A DNA stretch of 64,000 nucleotides, from positions 62,001-126,000 of the forward strand of contig CAVSNQ010000010.1 of NCBI GenBank assembly GCA_963729365.1, read 5' to 3'. The notes beneath the pieces were generated by a model. That model was not told where the DNA came from. It saw only the letters and a list, made by a program, of their open reading frames with translations, and searched no databases. This DNA comes from JASHPR01 sp963729365. GTDB taxonomy: Bacteria > Actinomycetota > Actinomycetes > Streptosporangiales > Streptosporangiaceae. The position numbers and the translations under genes were made by a program. Position 1 is the first letter of the stretch. Every line of letters begins with the position of its first letter. Shown piece by piece: positions 32,132-40,416 of this stretch.

Positions 32132-33664
32132 CTAGCGGCCGGGCGGCGCAGGGAAGCCGCCGACCGCGTCCTCGTAGGCTCCCGCCACGCGCAGGCACGT
32201 GCCATCGGCGAAATGGCGGCCGACGATCATCATGCCGACCGGCAGGCCGTCGCACAGTCCGGCCGGCACGGACGTGGCCGGGTGCCCGCTGACGTCGAAG
32301 GGCGCGGTGTTGGCGGTCATCTCCAGGGAACGGGCCAGCAGCTCTTCGCGGCTGGCTCCGGCCGGAGGGATCGTCGAGGCCACGATGGGCAGCGTCGGCA
32401 TGATCAGCACATCCGCTTCGGCCAGCGCCGCGTCGTAGGCGGCGGTCAGCTCCAGGGCCAGGTTCCTGGCCATCGCGTAGTGCCGGCCGTCGTAGCGCTC
32501 GATGACATAGCGGCCGAGCAGCGCGGTCACCTTCAGCGTCTCGGACATCTCGGGGCCGTGCTCCCTGCGGCCCTGGGCGTAGTGCGCGATGAGCTCCGGG
32601 TCGTAAAGACCGGGAGAGTTCATCCCGTAACCGTTCCCGTCGATCATCTGGTTGGTCGCTCCGTCGGTGGCGATGACGTTCCAGACGTGCAGCCCGTCCC
32701 GGTGCCACGGAAGGCTGACCTCGCTGACGTCCGCGCCGGCGGCCGCCAGGGCGGCGATGGCCGCGCGGACGGCCTCGTCGACCCCCGGCTGTGACAGGCC
32801 GGGCATGCCGAACCCCTCCTCGACGACGGCGATCCTGAGCCCGGCGACGCCGGCGTCCGCATCGGCCAGGTAGTTCCCGGCCGGGGGGCCGGCACGCTGC
32901 CGCGGGTCGAGGCCGTCGCGGCCGGCGAGCACGCCCAGCAGCAGGGCGGCGTCACCCACCGTGCGCGTGATCGGGCCCAGGTGGTCGAGGGTGTTCTCGA
33001 TCGGGAACGCGCCGGTATAGGGCACGAGCCCGTAGGTCGGCTTGTGCCCGACCACGCCGCAGAACGCGGCGGGGATCCTGACTGAGCCGCCCTGGTCCCC
33101 GCCGAGGGCCATGTCGACATCGCCGGCGGCGACCAGGGCGGCGCTGCCGCTTGATGACCCGCCCGCCGATTTCGTCCGGTCCCAGGGATTAAGGACCGGG
33201 CCGGTCTTCGACGTGTGACTGCCGCCGGAGAAACACAGGTCCTCGCAGACCGCCTTGCCGGTGATCGCCGCCCCCGCGTCGAGCACGCGAGTGACGACCG
33301 TGGCATCCCGGCGGGGCACGAACCCCTCGACGGTCGCCGAGCCGTTCATCATCGGCAGCCCGGCGACCTCGATGTTGTCCTTGATCGCCACCTGGCGCCC
33401 GGCCAGCGGGCCGTCGCCGGCCGTCCTGATCTCGGTGGTGACATACCAGGCGCCGAGCTCATTCGCGGCCGCAGCCGGCCATGAGTAGGGCCGGTCCGGC
33501 GGCTCCGGGAGGCGTTCGGCGTACAGGCGCTCGACGGCATCGTAGGACTCCAGCGCCCCGATGATGACGCCCTGGAACGACTCGATGTCACGGGAGTCCA
33601 GCCCGAACCGGTACCGCTCCGCGATCTCGGCAAGATCGTCCTTGGTCGGCGGTGTGATAGCCAT
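32132..33664 (-). CDS. Amidase (amidase signature family)
   Basis: A 510-residue Ser-cisSer-Lys hydrolase of carboxamides. The lysine is in VAIKDNIEVAG, the serines lie in the glycine-rich stretch KSAGGSSSGSAALVAAG and ALGGDQGGSVRIPAAFCG, and VVGHKPTYGLVP follows. The C-terminal part TANTAPFDVSGHPATSVPAG is also standard. ATG 33664 has GGGAG upstream; a start 14 codons earlier is unsupported. It could be co-transcribed with the downstream carboxylase operon but is separated by a 295-bp promoter-like gap. The substrate is unknown. Confidence 0.9.
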   Translation of the reverse strand: MAITPPTKDDLAEIAERYRFGLDSRDIESFQGVIIGALESYDAVERLYAERLPEPPDRPYSWPAAAANELGAWYVTTEIRTAGDGPLAGRQVAIKDNIEVAGLPMMNGSATVEGFVPRRDATVVTRVLDAGAAITGKAVCEDLCFSGGSHTSKTGPVLNPWDRTKSAGGSSSGSAALVAAGDVDMALGGDQGGSVRIPAAFCGVVGHKPTYGLVPYTGAFPIENTLDHLGPITRTVGDAALLLGVLAGRDGLDPRQRAGPPAGNYLADADAGVAGLRIAVVEEGFGMPGLSQPGVDEAVRAAIAALAAAGADVSEVSLPWHRDGLHVWNVIATDGATNQMIDGNGYGMNSPGLYDPELIAHYAQGRREHGPEMSETLKVTALLGRYVIERYDGRHYAMARNLALELTAAYDAALAEADVLIMPTLPIVASTIPPAGASREELLARSLEMTANTAPFDVSGHPATSVPAGLCDGLPVGMMIVGRHFADGTCLRVAGAYEDAVGGFPAPPGR

Positions 33665-34167
33665 GGCGATCTCCCTGCGTGCTGCGAAACCGGCCTGTGG
33701 CAGCATAGCCCGGCCGCCTGAACGTCACTGCCGACGCGAGACAGCCGGCCGGCGCCGGGCCCACTGCATCAGCAGGCGACGCCCCGGGGAGGGTGCGGCC
33801 AGAATGTCCAGCCGATATACACGGCCCGCCCATAGCCGAAGCAAGAAATGAACCCCGGTGAACAGCGCCCGGCGCCGCTCAAGGTAATCGCGGCTCTGGC
33901 CCCGGCCAGCTCGAGGCGCGGAACCTGGATCAGGTCAAGCGGCGTCTCATGCTGGCCGGCCGCCCGTCCCCGATGGCCGGATTATTACGGCCGCGGCGCA
34001 CGCGGCCGTAATAAATGCACAGCCGGCCATAGCACGCTGGCCGCTCGCGCACATTTACAGACGTGGGGCAATGCGTCAGGACACAGCCAATAGTGCCTAA
34101 CGGCACCTTCCGCCTATTAATCGGCACTGAAGTTTGCACTCATCTAGGCGTGGCGAGGAAGACTGCC
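33665..34167. other. 503-bp divergent intergenic region
   Basis: No gene found between the amidase and the SGNH lipoprotein. It contains a 14-bp-stem hairpin at 33982-34014 and a more AT-rich final 100 bp before the lipoprotein ATG that probably holds its promoter. Confidence 0.6.
33982..34014. promoter_or_regulatory. 14-bp perfect inverted repeat between divergent genes
   Basis: TTATTACGGCCGCG, a 5-nt loop GCGCA, and its exact complement. It lies upstream of both flanking genes, so it is not a 3'-end terminator for either unless an unseen transcript ends here. It may be a regulatory site or mobile-element remnant. Like the metK hairpin, its outer arm is AT-rich. Confidence 0.5.
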
Positions 34168-34983
34168 ATGAGCATGAGAAAGACCAATGAATTGGCAAAG
34201 GAACGCACCGGGCTCGCCCGATTCCGGGTCCGCGCCCGGCCGGTGCTGGGAGCGGCAGCCGTCCTGACCGTTACCTGCACGGCCGGGTGCAGCGTCTTCC
34301 AGCCACCGTCCGCACCGTCGGGCATGGAAAAGCAGATCGTTAACGGTGAGCGAGTGGGCGCGGCCACCCGGGCGCACGCGTCGCGGTCCGGGACGGCTCA
34401 CTCCGCGGTTTCGCCGGCTCAGTCCGCAGTTTCGCCGGCTCAGCGCGCGGTGCCGGGCCGAGATGTCACCGCGATCGGCGATTCGGTTATGTCGGCGAGC
34501 GCCATGTCACTCGCCAGCGTGCTGCCGGGCATCTACATCGACGCCAAGCCCGACCGGGAGATGCCGGCCGGCCTGGCCATTGTGCGCCACCTGGCCAGAA
34601 CCGGCCAGCTGCGCCCGGTCGTGGTGATGGGCCTTGGCACCAACTACATCGTCACCACCGCCCAGCTCAAGGAACTGATGCAGGTCATCGGGCCGCAGCG
34701 CAAGCTGGTGCTGATCAACACCTACGTGCCCGACGGGTGGAGCAAGCAGGTCAACGCCACCGACGCGGCCTTCGTCAGCCAGCACCCGAGCGTGGTGCTC
34801 GCGGACTGGTACGACACGATCAAGAACCGGCTGTACCTGCTGTGGCCCGACCAGGTCCATCCGATGATCCCGGGAACCGTGGTCTACGCGGACATGGTGT
34901 ACAAGGCGGTCCAGGCCACCCGCGCCGTCACCGGCCCCGCACCGGTCGCGCAGCCGGTGGTCGACCGCCGGACGGATGGCTGA
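34168..34983 (+). CDS. SGNH-hydrolase-like lipoprotein
   Basis: A 271-residue exported lipoprotein. A basic N-terminus and hydrophobic helix end in the lipobox TCTAGC (C41). A low-complexity Ser/Ala region with 21-bp-type repeats (SAVSPAQ twice) follows. The SGNH core starts at AIGDSVM (Ser106), then MGLGTNY (Gly and Asn blocks) and DQVHPM (Asp/His). It resembles the extracytoplasmic SGNH domain of OatA-type acyltransferases without the membrane domain. It probably acts on a cell-envelope ester at the outer face of the membrane. Confidence 0.8.
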   Translation: MSMRKTNELAKERTGLARFRVRARPVLGAAAVLTVTCTAGCSVFQPPSAPSGMEKQIVNGERVGAATRAHASRSGTAHSAVSPAQSAVSPAQRAVPGRDVTAIGDSVMSASAMSLASVLPGIYIDAKPDREMPAGLAIVRHLARTGQLRPVVVMGLGTNYIVTTAQLKELMQVIGPQRKLVLINTYVPDGWSKQVNATDAAFVSQHPSVVLADWYDTIKNRLYLLWPDQVHPMIPGTVVYADMVYKAVQATRAVTGPAPVAQPVVDRRTDG

Positions 34984-35095
34984 CGAGCAGTTTGCGGATC
35001 ACGGCCGGAAGCCGCGTTCGGCGTTCGTCTGGACGGCGAGCAGTTCCGGCGGCGCGAATGCCGCTTGGGGAGCGATCCGCAGGTCGCCGCGATCC

Positions 35096-36052
35096 TCAGG
35101 CGGCCCGCGGCACCACTTCCTGGCCGAGCAGGCGCACCTGGTCGAGATAGCCCACGTCGTAGAGGTGGAAGTACACGGTGTCGATGCCCGCCTCGGCGAG
35201 CCGGCCGAGGCGGCCAAGCACGTCGCCGGGCACGCCCACGACTCCCAAGCTGAGCAGCCGCAGGCCCGCCTCCCCGAGGGACGCCGCCCGGCGCTCGGCC
35301 TCGGCTTGGGTGGCGGCGCAGCACACCGGCAGGGTGGTCGACAGCCGGATGCTGCCCGGGTCCCGGCCACGCGAGGTGACGACGCTGCGGAAGTAGGCGA
35401 ACCGCTCGGGGAGGCCGTCACCGAGGCCGAGGCCGGTGTTGAACTCATCGGCGAACCGCGCGGCGAGGGCCGGGGTCCGGCGCGGTCCCCCGCCGCCGAT
35501 GATGATGCGAGGTCCCCGCCGCGGGTCCTGGCTCGCGGCCAGGTCATGCGCCGTAGCCGGGAAGTTCGCGCACTCGTCGAGCTGGAAGTGCTGGCCCGCA
35601 AAGCTGAAGCGCTCCCCCCACGGCGTGGACCACAGCCCGGTGATCACACTCAGCGCCTCTTCCAGCCGGTCGAAGCGCTCGCCGACCGGCGGGAACGGGA
35701 TGCCGAACGACTGGTGCTCCCGCTCGTACCACCCGGTCCCGATGCCGAGCTCGACCCGCCCGCCGCTCATCGCGTCCACCGTGGCCACTTCGATGGCCAG
35801 CTGGCCGGGCTGCCGGAACGTGCCGGCGGTCATCAGCGTCCCGAGCGTGACCCGGCTGGTCTGGATGGCCAGGCCCGCGAGCGTTGTCCAGGAATCCGTC
35901 GGCCGGTAGGCGGGGTCGGTGGCGTCGATGCCCATGTAATGGTCAGAACGGAAGAAAGCGTCGAAGCCCGCTTCCTCGGTCGTCTGGGCCAGCGCGAGAA
36001 TTTGCTCGTAGGTGGCGCCGTAACGTGGCTCCAACAGCACCCGCAGCCGCAT
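35096..36052 (-). CDS. LLM-class F420-dependent oxidoreductase
   Basis: A 318-residue luciferase-like barrel. It has the typical LALAQTTEEAGFDAFFRSDHYMG start, the TRVTLGTLMT-type strand (SRVTLGTLMTAGTFRQPGQL), GGRVELGIGTGWYEREH and RIIIGGGGPRRTPALAARFADE. These match the actinobacterial F420 subfamily. It lies 36 bp after the SDR gene, last in the alcohol dehydrogenase/UGSC gene set. Its reaction is probably hydride transfer to or from F420; the substrate is unknown. Confidence 0.88.
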   Translation of the reverse strand: MRLRVLLEPRYGATYEQILALAQTTEEAGFDAFFRSDHYMGIDATDPAYRPTDSWTTLAGLAIQTSRVTLGTLMTAGTFRQPGQLAIEVATVDAMSGGRVELGIGTGWYEREHQSFGIPFPPVGERFDRLEEALSVITGLWSTPWGERFSFAGQHFQLDECANFPATAHDLAASQDPRRGPRIIIGGGGPRRTPALAARFADEFNTGLGLGDGLPERFAYFRSVVTSRGRDPGSIRLSTTLPVCCAATQAEAERRAASLGEAGLRLLSLGVVGVPGDVLGRLGRLAEAGIDTVYFHLYDVGYLDQVRLLGQEVVPRAA

Positions 36053-36088
36053 TGGCCGTCTCCTTACTTTACCGTCGCCTCACTCAGG

Positions 36089-36946
36089 TCACTCAGGCTC
36101 CGGCGGGCGGGCCACCGGGAACGGCGAGTGGCCGCCGCCGTCGAGCACCAGGATCTGCCCGGTCATGTAGTCCGCGCCCGCATCCACCAGGTACGCGACC
36201 GCCGCGGCGATGTCCTCGGGGGTGCCCACCCGGCCCACCGGGATGGAGCGCCCCCGGCGGGCCAGCTCCGCGCCGGTGTCCAGCTCGGGATCCTCGCTGA
36301 GGATCGCCCGGCTGGTCCCCACGGCCCCGGGGCAGATGGCATTGACGGTGATGCCCCAGGGCGCCACGTCCAGCGCCATCGAGCGGGTCAGCGCGATCAC
36401 GGCCGCCTTCGACGCCGCGTAGGCGGCCGAGCGGGGGACCGCGACCACGCCGGCCATCGACGAGATGTTGACGATGCGGCCCGAGCGCTGGCCGCGCATG
36501 ACCGGAACGGCGAACCGCGACATCAGGAACGTCCCGCGCAGGTTGACCCGCACCACGTGGTCCCACACGTCGATCGGAACCTCGGCGATGTCGCTCCGGT
36601 CCAGTCCCTGCGGGGCCGCGGCGTTGTTGACCAGGATGTCGAGCCGCCCGTACCTGGCGACCGCCTCGCCCACCATCCGCTGCGCGTCGTCGGCCTCGCC
36701 GATGTCGCCGAGCGTTTCCGACGCGGTCCCGCCGGCCGCGGTGATCTCCTCGACCAGGCTGGCGACGCCGCGCCAGCCGTCCGCGCCACGGCCGGGTACC
36801 TTCTCCTGCCGACGGTTGAGTACGCCAGACGGTTCCTTGTCGCACACCACGACCGCCGCGCCCGATGCGGCCAGCATCCGGGCGATGGCCCGTCCCATGC
36901 CGTCCCGCTTGCCGCAGCCGGTGACCAGGGCGACCCGCGCCGTCAT
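36089..36946 (-). CDS. Short-chain dehydrogenase/reductase
   Basis: A 285-residue Rossmann oxidoreductase. The cofactor loop is VTGCGKRDGMGRAIA, with NNAAA near residue 107, the catalytic serine in IVNISSMAG, and YAASK as the Tyr/Lys pair. An insertion after the first strand (NRRQEKVPGRGADGWRG) is unusual. The C-terminal PVGRVGTPEDIAAAVAYLVD and VLDGGGHSPF are standard. It is in line with the UGSC genes, 115 bp downstream of the CxxC small protein. The substrate is unknown. Confidence 0.88.
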   Translation of the reverse strand: MTARVALVTGCGKRDGMGRAIARMLAASGAAVVVCDKEPSGVLNRRQEKVPGRGADGWRGVASLVEEITAAGGTASETLGDIGEADDAQRMVGEAVARYGRLDILVNNAAAPQGLDRSDIAEVPIDVWDHVVRVNLRGTFLMSRFAVPVMRGQRSGRIVNISSMAGVVAVPRSAAYAASKAAVIALTRSMALDVAPWGITVNAICPGAVGTSRAILSEDPELDTGAELARRGRSIPVGRVGTPEDIAAAVAYLVDAGADYMTGQILVLDGGGHSPFPVARPPEPE

Positions 36947-37061
36947 CGGCCGTGTCCCGATCCGGCGGAGCGGACCAGACCGGGCCCGGAGGCGGGGGGG
37001 ACGCCACCGGGCCCGGGGCTCGGGTGCGGCTCCGTCAAGGTGCCGCCTGGGGCCGGGTCGG

Positions 37062-37316
37062 TCACGGCTGCGGCCCGCCGTCGCTGCCGACCTCGCTCGG
37101 GTAGCTCAGATCGATGGTCTGCTCGTCTATACCGAGCGCCTGCCCCAGTATGGCGCGCATCAGCTCTTTAGGCACCAGGCATTCCGCGCACGTGTCGGGC
37201 CCGGCCGAGATAATCGCGCCGAGGCGGCCGCCGCGTTCGGTCACCTCCAGCGAGTATCCGTCCGCCGCCAGCGACTCCTGCACCGCCCGGAGGCGTTCGG
37301 TATCGGTCATCGTCAT
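37062..37316 (-). CDS. Small CxxC protein, unknown function
   Basis: 84 residues with an alpha/beta feel and one CxxC (C43, C46) in GPDTCAECLVPKELM. This could bind metal or act as a thiol pair. Its ATG overlaps the stop of the UGSC-partner gene by ATGA, so it is translated with that pair. I do not recognise the family. Tight coupling suggests a third component of the UGSC system, for example an electron or thiol carrier. Confidence 0.65.
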   Translation of the reverse strand: MTMTDTERLRAVQESLAADGYSLEVTERGGRLGAIISAGPDTCAECLVPKELMRAILGQALGIDEQTIDLSYPSEVGSDGGPQP

Positions 37317-38413
37317 CCTTCGTGCTGCGCGGGCCCGGCCAGCGCGGTCTCAGGGCCGGATGCGCCGGTGCGTGCCTCCACAGCGACCGAGCTGCCGGAC
37401 CAGAGCCCGAAGACCCGCACCACCATGGAGATCGCCGCGTTCCGCGCTCCGGCCACGAGCAGCGGAACGGCCTGCCGCGACGGCAGGATCCTGCAGAAGC
37501 CGTCACCAGGGTCGTCAGCCGCGGCGAACCTGACGTTGTTCTCGCTGACCCCGTCCTTGCCCGCCCGCCGGAGCTCGGCCGCGCTCCGGCCGCAGTGCTC
37601 AATCAGCCAGTCCCTGACGCCGTCCTTGGTGAAACCCGCGCCGGCCAGCAGCTGCGCGTGCTCGGGACAGAAGACCACCCCGGCCGAGGTATCACGGAAG
37701 ATCAGCGAGCCGGTGCGGGAGATCGTGTCGGCGAAGTCCCACAGCACCTGCTCCGGATCCTGGGTGTGGCGGTTGTCCACGAACTCCGACGTGCGGATCA
37801 GCGTCGCCGATACCGCGCTGGCGCCCTCGGGCTGCCCGGCCTCGACCGAGAGCGGCGGCCACGGGCTCTCCTCCTCGTTCTCCGCCAGGCAGATCGACCA
37901 CCGGCCCGGAATGCCCTGGGTCGCCTGCTCGAGTACCTGGGGCTTGATGCCGAAGACGTTGCGGACGATCAGGCCAACCGTGCGGGCGACCGTGGCATTC
38001 GCGCGGAATCCCGGGCCGAAGGCGCCGCCGCCGGCGTTGAAGCCGAGCTCAGCGCGCACCGGGCCGTTGACCACGATCAGCGGCGCCGGGCCGCTGGTGC
38101 TCTGCCAGCCGCCGCCCCGCACCGTGCGCTCGAGCATGAGTGCCTCGAACGCGGCCAGGACCACGGGGAAATACTCGGGCTTGCACCCGGCCATGGCCGC
38201 GTTGATGGCCGCCAGCTCGACCGTGCACTCCCGGCCGACCTGCTCGAGCGAGCCGATGATCTCCTGCGGGCCGCGGCTGGTCTGGGCCAGGAATCGGTCG
38301 AGCAGCGGCTGCGATGCCGGGACCAGCGGCAGGCCGTCCGACCAGTCCTGCTCATAGCAGTACTCGATGGCCTGCTGCGCGAGGTCGGGATCCAGCGTGC
38401 CGGACCCCGACAT
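37313..38413 (-). CDS. UGSC-associated conserved protein
   Basis: A 366-residue soluble protein whose start, YCYEQDWSDGLPLVPAS, and central block (TVELAAINAAMAGCKPEYFPVVLAA, LIVVNGPVRAELGFNAGGGAFGPGFRANATVARTVGLI) I associate with the usual companion of UGSC-family proteins. Conserved Cys, Asn and Gly residues suggest an enzyme, but no catalytic role is established to my knowledge. It is joined to the UGSC gene by TGATG and to the CxxC gene by ATGA. Confidence 0.7.
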   Translation of the reverse strand: MSGSGTLDPDLAQQAIEYCYEQDWSDGLPLVPASQPLLDRFLAQTSRGPQEIIGSLEQVGRECTVELAAINAAMAGCKPEYFPVVLAAFEALMLERTVRGGGWQSTSGPAPLIVVNGPVRAELGFNAGGGAFGPGFRANATVARTVGLIVRNVFGIKPQVLEQATQGIPGRWSICLAENEEESPWPPLSVEAGQPEGASAVSATLIRTSEFVDNRHTQDPEQVLWDFADTISRTGSLIFRDTSAGVVFCPEHAQLLAGAGFTKDGVRDWLIEHCGRSAAELRRAGKDGVSENNVRFAAADDPGDGFCRILPSRQAVPLLVAGARNAAISMVVRVFGLWSGSSVAVEARTGASGPETALAGPAQHEG

Positions 38414-38985
38414 CAGGCCGAACCCTCCCCGTTCCGCTGGTCTGCGGAGACGAGCAGGGCGACCACGTCGGGCAGCACAACCAGGGCCCGCTCCCGGACC
38501 TGATCGGGCGTGAGCACGGCGACCGGGTGCGGCGTGGTCGCGTATTGGTAGCCCGGCGCGCCGCGCAGCCCGGCGATGGCGTCGGCGCTGCCGCGGAACG
38601 CGTCGCTGCAGATCACCGCGGCCGGCGTGCCGCGGGCCTCGAGGGCCACGCCGTCGGTGACCGCCGACGCGCTGCAGGAGCCGCAGTCCCCGATGCCGGT
38701 GACCACCACGTCGCACTCGGTGACCAGCTCCTTGAGCAGCTCCTCGGGCGCCGGCTGGGCAAAGGCCAGCTTGGTGCGGGCCAGGACGGCTGCGGCGCCG
38801 TGCCGCTCGATCAGCAGCCTGCCCACCTCCTCAAGGAAGATGTCGGCGTTCTGCTTGGTGTTCTGCAACAGCCCCACCGTCGCGCCGGCCAGGTCGCCGC
38901 GGCGCGGCGCCAGCACCGCGCCGTCCGCCGCGGCCGCCGGAGCGCGGTCGGCGCGGCCCGTCGGGTCCAAGATCGCATTGGGCAT
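38413..38985 (-). CDS. UGSC family protein, cysteine form
   Basis: 190 residues. The motif GIGDCGSCSASAV places Cys101-Gly-Ser-Cys104 where selenoprotein members of this family have Sec-Gly-Ser-Cys. The codon here is TGC, so no selenocysteine is needed. A Rossmann-like pattern (ATVGLLQNTKQNADIFLEEV, CDVVVTGIGD, TPAAVICSDAF) surrounds it. A thiol redox or reductive sulfur/selenium reaction is likely from the motif; no specific substrate is known to me. It is 17 bp after the alcohol dehydrogenase and coupled to the 366-residue partner. Confidence 0.78.
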   Translation of the reverse strand: MPNAILDPTGRADRAPAAAADGAVLAPRRGDLAGATVGLLQNTKQNADIFLEEVGRLLIERHGAAAVLARTKLAFAQPAPEELLKELVTECDVVVTGIGDCGSCSASAVTDGVALEARGTPAAVICSDAFRGSADAIAGLRGAPGYQYATTPHPVAVLTPDQVRERALVVLPDVVALLVSADQRNGEGSA

Positions 38986-39002
38986 GTCAGTTTTCCTGTC
39001 CG

Positions 39003-40103
39003 TCAGTGCTCGTGGATGATCACGCCGCGGATGTTCTTGCCGTCCAGCATGTCGCGGTAGCCCTGGTTGACCTGGTCCAGCCGGTATCGCTGGCTGACCA
39101 GCTCGTCGAGCTTGATGTCGCCCGACCGGTAGAGGCTCAGGATCCGCGGAATGTCATGCAGCGGGTTCGCACCGCCGAACAGCGCGCCCTGCAGCCTGCG
39201 CTGGTAGCTGATGAGGATGTTGCCCGGCAGGCGCATCTCATAGTCGCCGACCCCCGTCATCGTGATCTGGGCCGCCTTGCCGACGATGTCGACCGCCTGC
39301 TGGACCACCTCGGCGTTCATCTCGCCGACGGTGAGGATCGCGTGGTCGGCGAGTTGCCCGCGGGTCAGGTCGACGACCAGCCGCCGCGCCTCCTCCGGAT
39401 CGGTCGTCACGTGCGTGGCGCCAAGCTGGCGCGCCATCTCCAGCTTGAACTCGACCGGGTCGATTGCGACCAGGTTCTTCGCCCCGGCGAACCTGGCGCC
39501 CTGCACGGCGTTGATGCCGACCCCGCCGATCCCGAACACCACCACCGTGTCGCCGGCCCGGACGCCGGCCGCGTACACCGCCGTGCACCAGCCGGTGGTC
39601 ACCCCGCAGCTGGCCAGCGCCGCGAGCTCGAACGGCACGTCATTATCGATCTTCACGCAGGACCACTCGGACAGCACCGCGCGCTGCGAGAACGTGCCGA
39701 GCACGCACATCCCGCCGAGGTCCTCGCCGTCGGAATGGAACCGGAAGGTCCCGTCGCGCAGGCCGCCGGTGGACGCGTTGAGGCCCGCGTCGCACAGGTT
39801 CTGGTGCCCGGTGGAGCAGTACCGGCAGGTACCGCAGACGGGGATGAACGAGCAGGCGATGTGGTCACCCTCGGCGACCCTGGTGACCCCCGGGCCGACG
39901 GCCTCGACGATGCCCGCACCCTCGTGCCCGCCGACCATGGGGAGCCGGGCACGGAAGCCGGCCCGGATGTGCTCATCGGAATGGCAAAGGCCGGCCGCCA
40001 TGAGGCGAACCAGGACCTCGCCCGCCTTGGGCGGGTCGAGGTCGAGCTCGGCGATCTCCCACCAGTCGCCGGGCTTGCGAAGGATCGCCGCCTGGGTCTT
40101 CAC
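39003..40103 (-). CDS. NDMA-dependent-type zinc alcohol dehydrogenase
   Basis: A 366-residue medium-chain dehydrogenase. Catalytic zinc residues: LCHSDEH and GGHEGAGIVEAVG. Structural zinc: CGTCRYCSTGHQNLC. Cofactor loop: VVVFGIGGVGINAVQGA. The pattern matches mycobacterial and actinomycete NDMA-dependent (tightly NAD-bound) alcohol dehydrogenases. GTG 40103 with GGGAG upstream is the start; the longer frame to 40160 adds an unlikely Ala/Arg leader. It is first of the set with the UGSC genes, suggesting that oxidation of an alcohol or aldehyde precedes or feeds that step. Confidence 0.88.
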   Translation of the reverse strand: MKTQAAILRKPGDWWEIAELDLDPPKAGEVLVRLMAAGLCHSDEHIRAGFRARLPMVGGHEGAGIVEAVGPGVTRVAEGDHIACSFIPVCGTCRYCSTGHQNLCDAGLNASTGGLRDGTFRFHSDGEDLGGMCVLGTFSQRAVLSEWSCVKIDNDVPFELAALASCGVTTGWCTAVYAAGVRAGDTVVVFGIGGVGINAVQGARFAGAKNLVAIDPVEFKLEMARQLGATHVTTDPEEARRLVVDLTRGQLADHAILTVGEMNAEVVQQAVDIVGKAAQITMTGVGDYEMRLPGNILISYQRRLQGALFGGANPLHDIPRILSLYRSGDIKLDELVSQRYRLDQVNQGYRDMLDGKNIRGVIIHEH

Positions 40104-40416
40104 GGATATCTCCCTGGCCTTCCTCGCGGCGGCCCGTGCCGTGGCCCCAGCCACGAACACGTGACAACTACCTCTACGGGCACAGTAATATAAGCGGCTA
40201 TTCCTGTCACCCCAGTAAGCGGTGTCAGCCCGGGCGCGGGTTACCGACGCCCGCCAAGTTGCCTGTTCGTCGCCATATCTATGCAGCGGCGTTCACATTA
40301 TGTGTCATCTTACATCTCGACCGTCGCACTGAACGTCACGCTTTGGTGCGGGGCGGGACGGCCTCTGGTGCGGGCGGGACGGCTTCGAAAGCCGTCCCGC
40401 CCGCCCACCGCGCGGG
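40104..40416. other. Intergenic region: dehydrogenase promoter and binding-protein terminator
   Basis: About 310 bp. The right side, 40370-40404, is a strong hairpin just after the binding-protein stop. The left side is AT-richer (AATATAAG near 40187) and presumably holds the alcohol dehydrogenase promoter. No gene seen. Confidence 0.5.
40370..40404 (-). terminator. 16-bp-stem hairpin terminator
   Basis: Arms GCGGGCGGGACGGCTT and its exact complement with a 3-nt loop CGA. It begins 12 nt beyond the stop of the binding-protein gene on the minus strand. Position and stability make it the end of the aconitase X/transport operon. Confidence 0.8.

Noticed and set aside
33982..34014. Terminator for the amidase or lipoprotein gene
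   Set aside because: It lies upstream of both divergent genes, so it cannot end either transcript.
38683..38694. Selenocysteine in the UGSC motif
   Set aside because: The codon is TGC, not TGA; this is the cysteine form.
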